A stretch of DNA of 32,624 bases from Alphaproteobacteria bacterium (GTDB taxonomy: Bacteria > Pseudomonadota > Alphaproteobacteria > Rhizobiales > Xanthobacteraceae): the NCBI GenBank assembly GCA_005883135.1, contig VAZM01000343.1:1-32624 (forward strand), in the 5' to 3' direction. The translations under genes and the position numbers were made by a program. The notes beneath the pieces are model-generated. The model made no database searches, was not told where the DNA came from, and saw only the letters and a list, made by a program, of their open reading frames with translations. Positions 9,980-18,874 of this stretch are shown piece by piece (the stretch's first letter is position 1; each line of letters starts with the position of its first letter).

Positions 9980-11779
9980 ATGGGATTGCTCGATCGGCTG
10001 ACCGCGGAGGTGATCTCCCTCAAGGGCGCGTTGCGCACTCTCAAGCTGACAACCCCCATCGCCAAGAACCCCACCCGCGTCTTTCCGCAAGTGATCCTCG
10101 AGCTTGCCGATAAGTACGGCGACGCGCCGGCGCTCCTCTCGGATCACGAGCGCTTCACCTATCGCGAGCTCGCGGCGCGCTCCAACCGCTATGCGCGCTG
10201 GGCGCTGGCACAGCATCTGCGCAAGGGCGACACCGTCTGTCTGATGATGCCGGGGCGGCCGGAATTCCTGGCCGCCTGGATCGGGATCACGCGCGTCGGC
10301 GGCGTGGTCGCGCTCATCAACACGCACCTCACCGGGACGGCGCTCGCCTATTGCATCAACGTGGTGAGCCCAAAGCACATCATCGTCGCGGCCGAACTGT
10401 TCGACTCGCTGGAAGGCGCGCGGGCGCATATCGCGGGCGAGGGTAAAATCTGGGTTTACGGCGAGCCCGACGCCAATTTGCCGCGTATCGACCGCGCGCT
10501 CGACAACGTCGGCGGCGACAACCTCGCCGCTGCTGAGCTTCCCGCGCTCACCATCGAGGATCGCGCGCTCTACATCTACACGTCGGGAACGACGGGCCTG
10601 CCCAAGGCCGCCAACGTCAACCATTATCGCGTGATGCTGGCGAGCTACGCGTTTGCCGGGGTCATGGACACGCGCCCCAGCGACCGCATGTACGATTGCC
10701 TGCCGCTCTATCACACCGCCGGCGGCGTGGTCGCGACCGGCGCGCTTCTGGTCAACGGCGGGTCGGTGGTGATCCGGGACAAATTCTCCGCGCGCGAGTT
10801 CTGGGACGACGTCGTGCGCTGGGACTGCACGTGCTTTCAATATATCGGCGAGCTTTGCCGTTATCTCGTCAACTCGCCGCCCACTCCGAAAGAGCGGGAG
10901 CATCATTTGCGCCTGGCGTGCGGCAACGGCTTGCGCCCCGACGTGTGGCCGCAATTCAAGCGGCGGTTCCAAATTCCGCAAATCATCGAGTTCTATGCCG
11001 CGACCGAAGGCAACGTCTCGCTGTTCAATTTCGACGGAAAGGAAGGCGCAGTGGGCCGGCTGCCCTGGTGGATGGCCGCACGCTTCCCTACCAAGATCGT
11101 GCGCTTCGATCCGGAATCCCAGCAGCCGGTGCGGGACGAGCGCGGCTTCTGCATCGAGTGCGATATCGACGAGCCCGGGGAAGTCATCGGCAAGATCATG
11201 AAGGACGCATCGAGGCCCGGCCAACGTTTCGAGGGCTACGCCAACGACATGGAGACCAACCGAAAGATCTTGCACGACGTGTTCAAAAAAGGCGACGTGT
11301 GGTTTCGCACCGGCGATCTGATGCGCAAGGCCAAGAACGGCTACTTCTATTTCGTCGACCGCATCGGCGATACCTTCCGCTGGAAAGGCGAGAACGTGTC
11401 GACTACCGAGGTGGAGGAGGCGGTGGGCCGGTTCGACGGCGTTCTGGAGACCAACGTCTACGGCGTGCAAATGCCCGGCCGTGACGGCCGCGCCGGTATG
11501 GCCGCGATCGTCGCCAAGGACAATCTCAACCTCACCGCGCTGCACGATTACATCGCGCAGCAGCTGCCCGAATATGCGCGACCGGTATTCCTGCGCATCC
11601 GCAAGGACAACGACGTCACCAGCACATTCAAGCCGAAGAAGATCAACCTGGTGAAGGACGGCTTCGATCCCGGCCGCACCGCCGACCCGGTCTACTTCAA
11701 CGATCCGCAACGTAAGGCGTTCGTGCGTCTCGACCCCGCACTGTACGAGCGGATCAATTCCGGCGAGCTGCGGCTATGA
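9980..11779 (+). CDS. Long-chain acyl-CoA synthetase, FATP / FadD6-like
   Basis: MGLLDRLTAEVISLKGALRTLKLTTPIAKNPTRVFPQVILELADKYGDAPAL; YIYTSGTTGLPKAANVNHYR; WFRTGDLMRKAKNGYFYFVDRIGDTFRWKGENVSTTEVEEAV. Confidence 0.9.
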   Translation: MGLLDRLTAEVISLKGALRTLKLTTPIAKNPTRVFPQVILELADKYGDAPALLSDHERFTYRELAARSNRYARWALAQHLRKGDTVCLMMPGRPEFLAAWIGITRVGGVVALINTHLTGTALAYCINVVSPKHIIVAAELFDSLEGARAHIAGEGKIWVYGEPDANLPRIDRALDNVGGDNLAAAELPALTIEDRALYIYTSGTTGLPKAANVNHYRVMLASYAFAGVMDTRPSDRMYDCLPLYHTAGGVVATGALLVNGGSVVIRDKFSAREFWDDVVRWDCTCFQYIGELCRYLVNSPPTPKEREHHLRLACGNGLRPDVWPQFKRRFQIPQIIEFYAATEGNVSLFNFDGKEGAVGRLPWWMAARFPTKIVRFDPESQQPVRDERGFCIECDIDEPGEVIGKIMKDASRPGQRFEGYANDMETNRKILHDVFKKGDVWFRTGDLMRKAKNGYFYFVDRIGDTFRWKGENVSTTEVEEAVGRFDGVLETNVYGVQMPGRDGRAGMAAIVAKDNLNLTALHDYIAQQLPEYARPVFLRIRKDNDVTSTFKPKKINLVKDGFDPGRTADPVYFNDPQRKAFVRLDPALYERINSGELRL

Positions 11780-12345
11780 CCGGCGGCGCCGAGTCTGGCA
11801 CAGCCGCGATCGGCCCGGCCGAGGTGCTCGCGTTCTGGCGCGCGGCCGGACCCGACCAATGGTTCGAGAAGAGCGCAGCCTTCGATCTCGAAGTCAGACG
11901 GCGCTTTTGCTCGCTCTGGCACGCCGCCCGCGCGGGCGAGCTGGCGACGTGGGAAGAGACGCCGGAAGGCGCGCTCGCCCTCGTCATCGCGCTCGACCAG
12001 TTTCCGCGCAACATGTTTCGCGGCGACCTGCGCACGTATGCGACCGACAAACTTGCCCGCGGCGTGGCCAGGCGCGCAATCGGTCGCGGCTTCGACCGGC
12101 AGGTCTCGCATCCCGAACGCCAGTTCTTCTATCTGCCGTTCATGCACTCGGAAAACCTCGCAGACCAGGAACGCTGCCTGGAGTTGGCGCGCCGCTACCA
12201 CGATGATGAGTTCGGCAAATACGCCGAGCGGCATGCCGATATCATTCGCCGCTTCGGACGTTTCCCGCATCGCAACCCGATCTTGGGCCGCACCGCGACG
12301 CCGGAGGAGCAAGCCTTTCTCGACAATGGCGGGTTTGCCGGCTGA
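11776..12345 (+). CDS. DUF924 family protein
   Basis: 189 aa; VLAFWRAAGPDQWFEKSAAFD, ALDQFPRNMFRGD, HPERQFFYLPFMHSE, RFGRFPHRNPILGR are DUF924 hallmarks. Overlaps the upstream CDS by ATGA. Confidence 0.9.
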   Translation: MTGGAESGTAAIGPAEVLAFWRAAGPDQWFEKSAAFDLEVRRRFCSLWHAARAGELATWEETPEGALALVIALDQFPRNMFRGDLRTYATDKLARGVARRAIGRGFDRQVSHPERQFFYLPFMHSENLADQERCLELARRYHDDEFGKYAERHADIIRRFGRFPHRNPILGRTATPEEQAFLDNGGFAG

Positions 12346-12423
12346 CTGCATGCCATTGCGCGACACCAATCGCGCCGGTCGATCAACGCCCGCGGCCGCC
12401 TCGCCGTGCGCTTGCGCTGGCCA

Positions 12424-13536
12424 CTATTGCCAGATCGCCCGCGCGGCATCGACGAGGAGCCGCAGCTTCGCGCGCTGGTCCGCCTCGGTGAGCGGATTGC
12501 CGCCGGCGCTGCTGGCGAAGCCGCACTGCGGGCTAATCGCCAGCCGCTCGAGCTCGATGTGCTTCGCCGCTTCGTCGACGCGGCGCCGCAAGTCGTCCAT
12601 GGATTCGAGCGCGGGCGCCTTGCTGCTGATGACCCCCAACACGACGCCCTTTCCTTTCGGCACGAAACGCAGCGGCGTAAAGTCGCCTGCGCGCGGCGTG
12701 TCATATTCGAGCAGGAAATGGTTTGCTTTGGCGCGCGCGAAAAAGCGCTCCGCCACCCAGTCGTATCCGCCGTCGGCGAGATGGCGACCCCTGAAATTGC
12801 CGCGGCACATGTGGATGCCGATGACGACCTCCGCGGGGCAAGCCTCCACCGCGCCATTGATGGCTTCGGTATAGCGCTCGACCAGCGCTTCGGGATCGCT
12901 GCCGGCGCTGACGATCCGGCTCCGGATCGAGGGGTCGCACAACAAGGCGATCGCGATTTCATCGATCTGCAGGTACCGGCAACCCGCCTGCGCCAGTTCG
13001 GCGATCTCCTGCCGGAACACCGCGACGAGATCGGCGAAGAACCGATCCACATCGGCATAGACGGCGGGGTCGGCAAAGTCGGAAAAACGCAGAAAGTGCA
13101 TGGTCGAAGGCGCGGGCAGCGTGATCTTCGCAGTCCCGGCGCTGACGGCGCGCAAGAACACGAATTCAGCGACGGCGAGCGGATGCGAGCGCCGAACCTT
13201 TCCCGTCGCGTAGGGCGCCGTAAAATCGACCTCTTCGCCCCGCTCGTCACGAAATTTGAGCAGCGCAGGGCGAACCTCCAGGCCTTCGGTTCGTTCCACG
13301 AACCGGCCCCAGTAGGAGCCACGGCGAAATTCGCCGTCCGTCGTCACCTCAAGTCCGATCTCTTCCTGCAGGCGCACGACGGCGCGGATGCAATCGTCCT
13401 GAACGCGCGCGAACTCGTCGTTTCCGATCTCGTCGGCGGCATGCCGGCGGAACGCTTGCCGCAAGGCCTGCGGCCGCAGCAGGCTGCCGATGTGGTCGGC
13501 GCGAAACGGCGGGCGGCCATCCGGACGCATGCTCAT
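12424..13536 (-). CDS. Core-MetE-like (cobalamin-independent methionine synthase C-terminal domain, COG0620-type) protein
   Basis: 370 aa; FRADHIGSLLRP, EVTTDGEFRRGSYW, candidate Zn ligands in IGIHMCRGN (H,C), LLEYDTPRAG (E), LAISPQCGFAS (C). Confidence 0.87.
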   Translation of the reverse strand: MSMRPDGRPPFRADHIGSLLRPQALRQAFRRHAADEIGNDEFARVQDDCIRAVVRLQEEIGLEVTTDGEFRRGSYWGRFVERTEGLEVRPALLKFRDERGEEVDFTAPYATGKVRRSHPLAVAEFVFLRAVSAGTAKITLPAPSTMHFLRFSDFADPAVYADVDRFFADLVAVFRQEIAELAQAGCRYLQIDEIAIALLCDPSIRSRIVSAGSDPEALVERYTEAINGAVEACPAEVVIGIHMCRGNFRGRHLADGGYDWVAERFFARAKANHFLLEYDTPRAGDFTPLRFVPKGKGVVLGVISSKAPALESMDDLRRRVDEAAKHIELERLAISPQCGFASSAGGNPLTEADQRAKLRLLVDAARAIWQ

Positions 13537-13641
13537 GCCTTGGTCTGTGCGTTTTGCGTTTATCTATAGCCCAATAGGTAGAATTTAGCCCGCCGCCGTG
13601 GCACAACACAACCGCGGAGCCGCGCCGGCCCGCCATGGAGA

Positions 13642-14307
13642 ATGCGGGCCATGACCGTCGTACCACTCCGCTCACGGCGCTCGCGAACGAGCCCGCGGCG
13701 GCGCGCGCCGGAAATCATCGAGGCGGCGGCGCGCGTATTCGCGCAACAAGGTTTCCACGGCGCGACCACGCAGGACATCGCCGACGTGCTCGGCATCAGG
13801 CAGGCGTCTCTCTATTATTACTTTCCCTCCAAGGAGGGTGCGCTCGAGCTCGTCTGTCTGCAGGGCGTGGCCGGGTATTTCGAGGTGGCCAAGGCGATTG
13901 CCTCGGCGCCGGGCACGGCCGCGGAGAAGCTCTCGCGCCTGATCAAATCGCACTTGGCTCCGCTGACCGATCGCAGCGATTTCGTGCGAGTGTTCTTGAA
14001 CGAACGGCAGCACCTGCCGAGCGAAAGCCGCCGGCGGATCGGAAAGTGGTCGCGCGGGGTCGAGCGTGTGTTCGAAGATGTCGTGAAGGAAGGCGTGCGA
14101 CGCGGTGAATTCCGCGCCGACCTGGATACCCGACTGGCCGTCCTCGCGATCCTCGGCATGGCCAACGCGGCCGCGAACTGGTATCGCCACGAAGAGGTGG
14201 CGATCGAGCGGATCAGCGGCGAGTTCGCCCGCCTTGTCGTCGACGGAGTGAAGAAGCGACGGAAGCCGCGCTCGCGCGGGCGGAGGGTGCCTCGACCGGG
14301 TCGCTGA
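13642..14307 (+). CDS. TetR/AcrR family transcriptional regulator
   Basis: PEIIEAAARVFAQQGFHGATTQDIADVLGIRQASLYYYFPSKEGALELV is a canonical TetR HTH. Confidence 0.93.
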   Translation: MRAMTVVPLRSRRSRTSPRRRAPEIIEAAARVFAQQGFHGATTQDIADVLGIRQASLYYYFPSKEGALELVCLQGVAGYFEVAKAIASAPGTAAEKLSRLIKSHLAPLTDRSDFVRVFLNERQHLPSESRRRIGKWSRGVERVFEDVVKEGVRRGEFRADLDTRLAVLAILGMANAAANWYRHEEVAIERISGEFARLVVDGVKKRRKPRSRGRRVPRPGR

Positions 14308-14887
14308 CGCCGGCCGATGCCGCCAAATTCTGGTACATGCGCCGCAAACTGCGCCTGACGACGCGCAGATCTTGTGCCGGCACCCCGGCGATGGCTCTTC
14401 GTTCCAAGGCGATCGCCTGCGGCATCACGCGCGCGAGAATCGCCGCTCCTTTTGGCGCCAGGCGCACGACGACCTCTCGGCTGTTGGTGGCAGAGCGCGT
14501 GCGGCTCACGAGGCCCATCTTCACCAGACGGGTGACCACGCGCGAGAGGGTGGAAACGTCGATGCTGGTCCTGGCGGCGACGTCGACCTGACGCTGCCCG
14601 CCGTTGTTGGCCAGCACGGCGAGGACGCGCCACATCGCGATGCTCAATCGGTGACCGGCGAGCGTGTTCTGCCCGAAGTCGACCACCAGCAGCCAACCGA
14701 CGCGGTTGATGAGGTAGGGAAGGTAGTCGCTGAAATCGAGGCCGGGACCGTCGGACACGAGATTGAAATTCCTGCCGATTCTTCGCGCGACGCTTTTATG
14801 GGCCCCCTTGCGCGATGTCAAAGGCTGTTCGGCGCGACGCAGCTTTGCCGCATAGTAGGCGAGCCGGCCGGCATTGTTAAGTTGCAT
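14213..14887 (-). CDS. MarR family transcriptional regulator
   Basis: SIAMWRVLAVLANNGGQRQVDVAARTSIDVSTLSRVVTRLVKMGLVSRTRSATNSREVVVRLAPKG is a MarR winged HTH. Start ATG 14887 uncertain; in-frame GTG at 14758 is an alternative. Confidence 0.88.
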   Translation of the reverse strand: MQLNNAGRLAYYAAKLRRAEQPLTSRKGAHKSVARRIGRNFNLVSDGPGLDFSDYLPYLINRVGWLLVVDFGQNTLAGHRLSIAMWRVLAVLANNGGQRQVDVAARTSIDVSTLSRVVTRLVKMGLVSRTRSATNSREVVVRLAPKGAAILARVMPQAIALERRAIAGVPAQDLRVVRRSLRRMYQNLAASAGVSDPVEAPSARASAASVASSLRRRQGGRTRR

Positions 14888-14915
14888 TTACAACAATTGC
14901 AAATGCATCTATAGT
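14883..14915. promoter_or_regulatory. Near-perfect palindrome TGCATTTACAA-CAA-TTGCAAATGCA (14883-14907) overlapping a + strand promoter-like TTTACA-N16-TATAGT
   Basis: 10 of 11 arm positions pair; -35-like 14888-14893, -10-like 14910-14915; lies between divergent marR and the monooxygenase gene. Confidence 0.6.
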
Positions 14916-14968
14916 CTCCTTTGACAAGAAGCAGGGCTGCGACGCCCGCAACCAATGGGAGGAGCGCT

Positions 14969-16042
14969 GTGGACTTCGGCTACTTCACCCTGAGCGACAA
15001 TCACTACGAGGATAACCCGCGGGGAGCGAACCAGTTCGTCGCCGACATCGCCGAGGAAGCGCTCCATGCCGACAAGCTCGGCATGCATTCGGCGTGGATC
15101 GGCGAGCACCATTTCAACTCGCTGGGCGTGCTCTCGTGCCCGGATATGGTGCTCGCTTACATCGCGGCGCGAACCAAGCGCATCCGGCTCGCGCCAGCGG
15201 TGAACGTATTGCCGCTGCATCATCCGATCCGCGTCGCCGAGCAATGGGCCACGCTCGATCTCATGAGCAACGGCCGCGTCGATTTCGCGGCCGGGCGCGG
15301 TTACGACCGGCGCGAGTACCTGCCCTTCCACGTCTCGTTCGAGGACAATCAGAGCATCTTCGACGAGGGGCTGGAAGTGGTGCGTAAATTGTGGGCGGCG
15401 GACGAGCGCATCTCGCACCATGGCAAGCACTATTCTTTCGACGACGTGCGCATTACGCCCAAGCCGGTGCAAAAGCCGATCCCGACATATGTCGGGTCCT
15501 TCTCCAAGCCGTCGATCGAGCTGGCGGCGCGGCTCGATTGCGGCGTCATCGTCGCCCCCTTCGCTGCCGCCATGACCTTCGGCGGCTTGAAGCAGGTCGC
15601 CGACGTCTATCACGAGAGTTGCGCCAAATACGGCAACGCGCCGCGGCGCCTCATGTGCAGCTATTTCACCCATTTTGCCGACAACCGCGCGCAGGAGGAC
15701 GCGCAGCGCGCGCGCCAGATCCGCTATTACCGCGAATGCGTCATTCCCGCGCTGCCCGGCGATCCGAAGACCGCGCCGCCGAGTTATCGCTATTTCGTCG
15801 ACATGGTCGCGCGCTTGCAGACGGTCAAACCGGAAGACCTGACGGAGAATTCCGTGCTGCTCGGCTCGCCGCAGCGGATCATCGACACGCTGAAGAAGGT
15901 GGAGGCCGCAGGCTTCTCGGAAGTGATTCTTTATTTCAACGTCGGTCTCAAGCCGCACCAGCAGGTGAAGGACGAGATGAATCGCTTCATGGAGGAAGTG
16001 GCGCCCGCGTTCGACGGCGCGCACAAGCAAAAGGCCGCCTAG
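14969..16042 (+). CDS. LLM class (luciferase-like) flavin-dependent oxidoreductase
   Basis: GTG 14969 preceded by GGGAGGAG; MDFGYFTLSDNHYEDNPRGANQF, HADKLGMHSAWIGEHHFNSLGVLSCPDMVLAYIAARTKRIRLAPAVNVLPLHHPIRVAEQWATLDLMSNGRVDFAAGRGY. ORF track start 14921 (TTG) is less likely. Confidence 0.92.
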   Translation: MDFGYFTLSDNHYEDNPRGANQFVADIAEEALHADKLGMHSAWIGEHHFNSLGVLSCPDMVLAYIAARTKRIRLAPAVNVLPLHHPIRVAEQWATLDLMSNGRVDFAAGRGYDRREYLPFHVSFEDNQSIFDEGLEVVRKLWAADERISHHGKHYSFDDVRITPKPVQKPIPTYVGSFSKPSIELAARLDCGVIVAPFAAAMTFGGLKQVADVYHESCAKYGNAPRRLMCSYFTHFADNRAQEDAQRARQIRYYRECVIPALPGDPKTAPPSYRYFVDMVARLQTVKPEDLTENSVLLGSPQRIIDTLKKVEAAGFSEVILYFNVGLKPHQQVKDEMNRFMEEVAPAFDGAHKQKAA

Positions 16043-16149
16043 GAAGCGATCGCATTGGACGATAGCCTCACGCGAGCTGAAGAGAGATATTCTGCGCGCG
16101 GCCGTCAGCGGCGTATTGCGCGACAACAACGAATTCGGAGGAGACGGCG

Positions 16150-17316
16150 GTGAGCATTCAGCAAAACACCGATCACATCCAGACCACGCATATCGGCAGC
16201 TTGCCTCGGCCGCACAACTTGCTCGATCTGCTGAAAGCAAAATACACGGGACAGCCATACGACGAGAGCAAACTGAATTCGATCCTGGCGCGAGAGGTTG
16301 CCGAGTGCGTGCGCAAGCAGGTCGAGTGCGGTATCGAGATCGTGACCGACGGGGAGTATTCCAAGCCGGGATTTTTCACGTACGTCCGCGAGCGCTTCGA
16401 CGGATTCGAATCCAGGCCCAATCAGAAACTCATTTTGTTCCAGCAGGAGGTCTCGGCTTTTCCCGAATATTACGCGCAGTATTTCAAAGAAGCGATGGGA
16501 GGCGGCGCCATCCTGCCGATCGTGCCGGTCGTCTGCACCGCTCCGGTCAAGTACAAGGGCGAGCCAAAACTTGAGATCGACATCGCCAACGTGAAGGCCG
16601 CCGCCAAGGCCGCGGGCGTGCCCGACCATCACGTCTTTCTACCGGCCACGGCCCCGTCGGGCGTTGGTATCAACGAATACTACAAGAGCGAGGAAGAGTA
16701 TTTCCACGCGCTCGCGGCCGAGCTGAACAAGGAATATCGCGCCATCGTCGGCGCCGGCATTCTCCTCCAGGTGGACGATCCGTTTCTGCCAGACATCTTC
16801 GTCGAGCCGGGGCTCGACGATAAGCAGAAGAAGCGCAAGGCGGAGATTTACGTCGAAGCGAGCAATGCGGCGCTCAGTGGGATTGCGGCGGAGCGCGTGC
16901 GCTTTCATACCTGCTATGGCATCAATGAGGGGCCGCGCCTTTACGAATCCAACCTGCCCGAGATCGTCGAATACGTGCTCAAGATCAACGCCGGTTCGTT
17001 CAGCTTCGAGGCCGCGAACCCGCGCCACGAACACGAATACCACCTGTTCGAGCGGGTGAAGGTACCCGAAGGCAAAGTGCTGTGCCCCGGCGTCGTGACG
17101 CATGCCAGCAACATCGTCGAGCATCCGGAATTAATCGCTGAACGGCTGATCCGCTTCGCCGATCTGATCGGACGCGAGAACGTGATGGCCGGGGCCGACT
17201 GCGGCTTCTCCTCGCAAGCGATGTACAAGACCGAAGTTCATCCGACGGTGGTGTGGGAAAAGTTCAAGGCCATGCGACAGGGCGCCGATCTGGCGACGAA
17301 ACGGCTCTGGAATTGA
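16150..17316 (+). CDS. Core-MetE-like (cobalamin-independent methionine synthase C-terminal domain) protein, second and divergent copy
   Basis: 388 aa, GTG start with GGAGGAGAC upstream; TTHIGSLPRPHNLLDLL, EIVTDGEYSKPGFFTY, candidate Zn ligands RFHTCYG (H,C), SFEAANPRHEHE (E), GADCGFSS (C). Confidence 0.88.
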   Translation: MSIQQNTDHIQTTHIGSLPRPHNLLDLLKAKYTGQPYDESKLNSILAREVAECVRKQVECGIEIVTDGEYSKPGFFTYVRERFDGFESRPNQKLILFQQEVSAFPEYYAQYFKEAMGGGAILPIVPVVCTAPVKYKGEPKLEIDIANVKAAAKAAGVPDHHVFLPATAPSGVGINEYYKSEEEYFHALAAELNKEYRAIVGAGILLQVDDPFLPDIFVEPGLDDKQKKRKAEIYVEASNAALSGIAAERVRFHTCYGINEGPRLYESNLPEIVEYVLKINAGSFSFEAANPRHEHEYHLFERVKVPEGKVLCPGVVTHASNIVEHPELIAERLIRFADLIGRENVMAGADCGFSSQAMYKTEVHPTVVWEKFKAMRQGADLATKRLWN

Positions 17317-17356
17317 ACGAGCGCAGGGACGTTCTGCAGCGACACCGGGCTTTTAG

Positions 17357-17388
17357 ATGCGGACACGTGCATCGGCGTCCCGCATTTT
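17357..17388 (+). terminator. Possible intrinsic terminator downstream of the second core-MetE gene
   Basis: Stem ATGCGGAC / GTCCCGCAT (one bulge) around loop ACGTGCATCGGC, followed by TTT. Confidence 0.35.
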
Positions 17389-17427
17389 CTCGCGACGCCA
17401 TATCTCCGCGTGAAAAGCGATTAAACC

Positions 17428-17844
17428 TCAGTTCCCGAATGGAATCGTCAGTTCCGTCTCGTTCGTGTCCACCACGAACACCGCGAGGAGCTTGGCCGGC
17501 TTCGTCTTGCTGGCATTGGCGCTGACAGCGTGGCGGTCGCCGGGCAGCTCCGAGAAGTTCTGTCCGGCCTTGTAGGTCGTCACCGGTCCGTCGTTGACCT
17601 GACTGCGGATCGCCCCCTCGAGCACGGTCGCATAGATGAAGGCGGATTTGGCATGCGTGTGGCCTGGCGAGTAACCGCCCGGGCCGTATTCGACGAGCAC
17701 ACCCTTGATGCTCTTGCCGGGGACGTTCGGCAACTCGTGCTGATAGACGAGGGTCACCTTGGCGTTCTTCGACTTCGGCGCATGGGCGAGGACGCTGCTG
17801 AACGGCAGGGTGGCGACAATTAGCGAACAGAGGATGCGTTTCAT
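17428..17844 (-). CDS. Secreted cupin-domain protein
   Basis: MKRILCSLIVATLPFSSVLA signal peptide; GGYSPGHTHAKSAFIYATVLEGAIRSQVNDGPVTTYKAGQNFSELPGDRHAVSANAS cupin motifs. Alternative start at 17853. Confidence 0.85.
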   Translation of the reverse strand: MKRILCSLIVATLPFSSVLAHAPKSKNAKVTLVYQHELPNVPGKSIKGVLVEYGPGGYSPGHTHAKSAFIYATVLEGAIRSQVNDGPVTTYKAGQNFSELPGDRHAVSANASKTKPAKLLAVFVVDTNETELTIPFGN

Positions 17845-17874
17845 GGAGCTCACCTTCGGTTGGCGGATGCGGGA

Positions 17875-18627
17875 TCAGGCTCCTGCCCGTGAGCGGCGGA
17901 GCCATTCGTCGAGACCGATGCGGCCGAGGCGCGCTTCGCCCAACGGCACGAGCGAGCGCTCCTCGACGCGGCCGCCGAAGTACAGGGCCTCCGGGTCGCT
18001 CACGACCTTACGCGCGTCGCCGACCGCCTTCAGATAGCGGGCGACAAATTGGTTGAACGGCGCCCGTTCCGGGCCGGCGATCTCGACGATGCCGTTTCGC
18101 GGCGTCGCGAGCGCCACATCGGCAACGATGGCAGCAACGTCGTCGGCCGCGATGGGCTGGAACAGGGCAGACGAAATCCTGACGATGTTTCCATCCGCAC
18201 TCGAATCGGCGATGGCGCCGAGGAATTCCAGGAACTGAGCCGAACGGATGATGGTGTAGGGGATGCCGGAGGTCTCGATCAGTTTCTCTTGGGCGACCTT
18301 GGCGCGGAAATAGCCATTGTCGGTCCGATCGATGCCGACGATGGATAACGCGACATGGTGCCGCACACCCGCTGCGACCTCCGCCGGGAGAAGGTTGCGG
18401 CCGGAAGTCTCGAAGAATTCCAGCACCGCCTTGTCTTCAAACGAGGGGGAATTGGCGAGGTCGATCACCACCTGCGCGCCGGCCACCGCCGCTTTGAGCC
18501 CCTCGCCGGTGATGGTGTTGATGCCGCTTTTGGGCGAGGCGGCGACCACCTCGTGGCCGCGCTGGCGCAGAATGGCGACGGCCTTCGAGCCGATCAGGCC
18601 GGTGCCGCCGATGACGACGATCTTCAT
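17875..18627 (-). CDS. NmrA-like / atypical SDR family NAD(P)-binding oxidoreductase
   Basis: MKIVVIGGTGLIGSKAVAILRQRGHEVVAASP (GxxGxxG), HHVALSIVGIDRTDNGYFRAKVAQEKLIETSGIPYTIIRSAQFLEF. Confidence 0.9.
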   Translation of the reverse strand: MKIVVIGGTGLIGSKAVAILRQRGHEVVAASPKSGINTITGEGLKAAVAGAQVVIDLANSPSFEDKAVLEFFETSGRNLLPAEVAAGVRHHVALSIVGIDRTDNGYFRAKVAQEKLIETSGIPYTIIRSAQFLEFLGAIADSSADGNIVRISSALFQPIAADDVAAIVADVALATPRNGIVEIAGPERAPFNQFVARYLKAVGDARKVVSDPEALYFGGRVEERSLVPLGEARLGRIGLDEWLRRSRAGA

Positions 18628-18874
18628 GGTTTACCCTTCCATGTCTCGGCCTCCACGCGCGTGCAAAATATAAATATAACTGCGTGAACACAGTACCAAC
18701 GCGCATGTCGCGTATATTTGTGATCGGGCGCTCGACGCAGAATCCAAAGTCCTGCGATGGGGCGCCGATCTCGCGAGCAAGTGCTTGTCGCTGAGCCATC
18801 CGTCTATCAGGCTATAGAATTTGCCTGCTGCCTGGGTTATAGCAGTTCGATCGGAAGCCGCTCGCGGGCGCCGT

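Noticed and set aside
9830-11710. 626-aa minus-strand ORF
   Set aside because: Antisense to the FATP-type acyl-CoA synthetase; shadow ORF from codon bias.
12406-13569. 387-aa plus-strand ORF
   Set aside because: Antisense to the core-MetE-like gene, which carries conserved motifs.
14921-14926. TTGACA hexamer as a -35 box (also the TTG start given in the ORF track)
   Set aside because: No -10-like element at suitable spacing downstream, and GTG 14969 has a much better Shine-Dalgarno.
14909-16258. 449-aa minus-strand ORF
   Set aside because: Antisense to the luciferase-like monooxygenase, with no recognisable domain.
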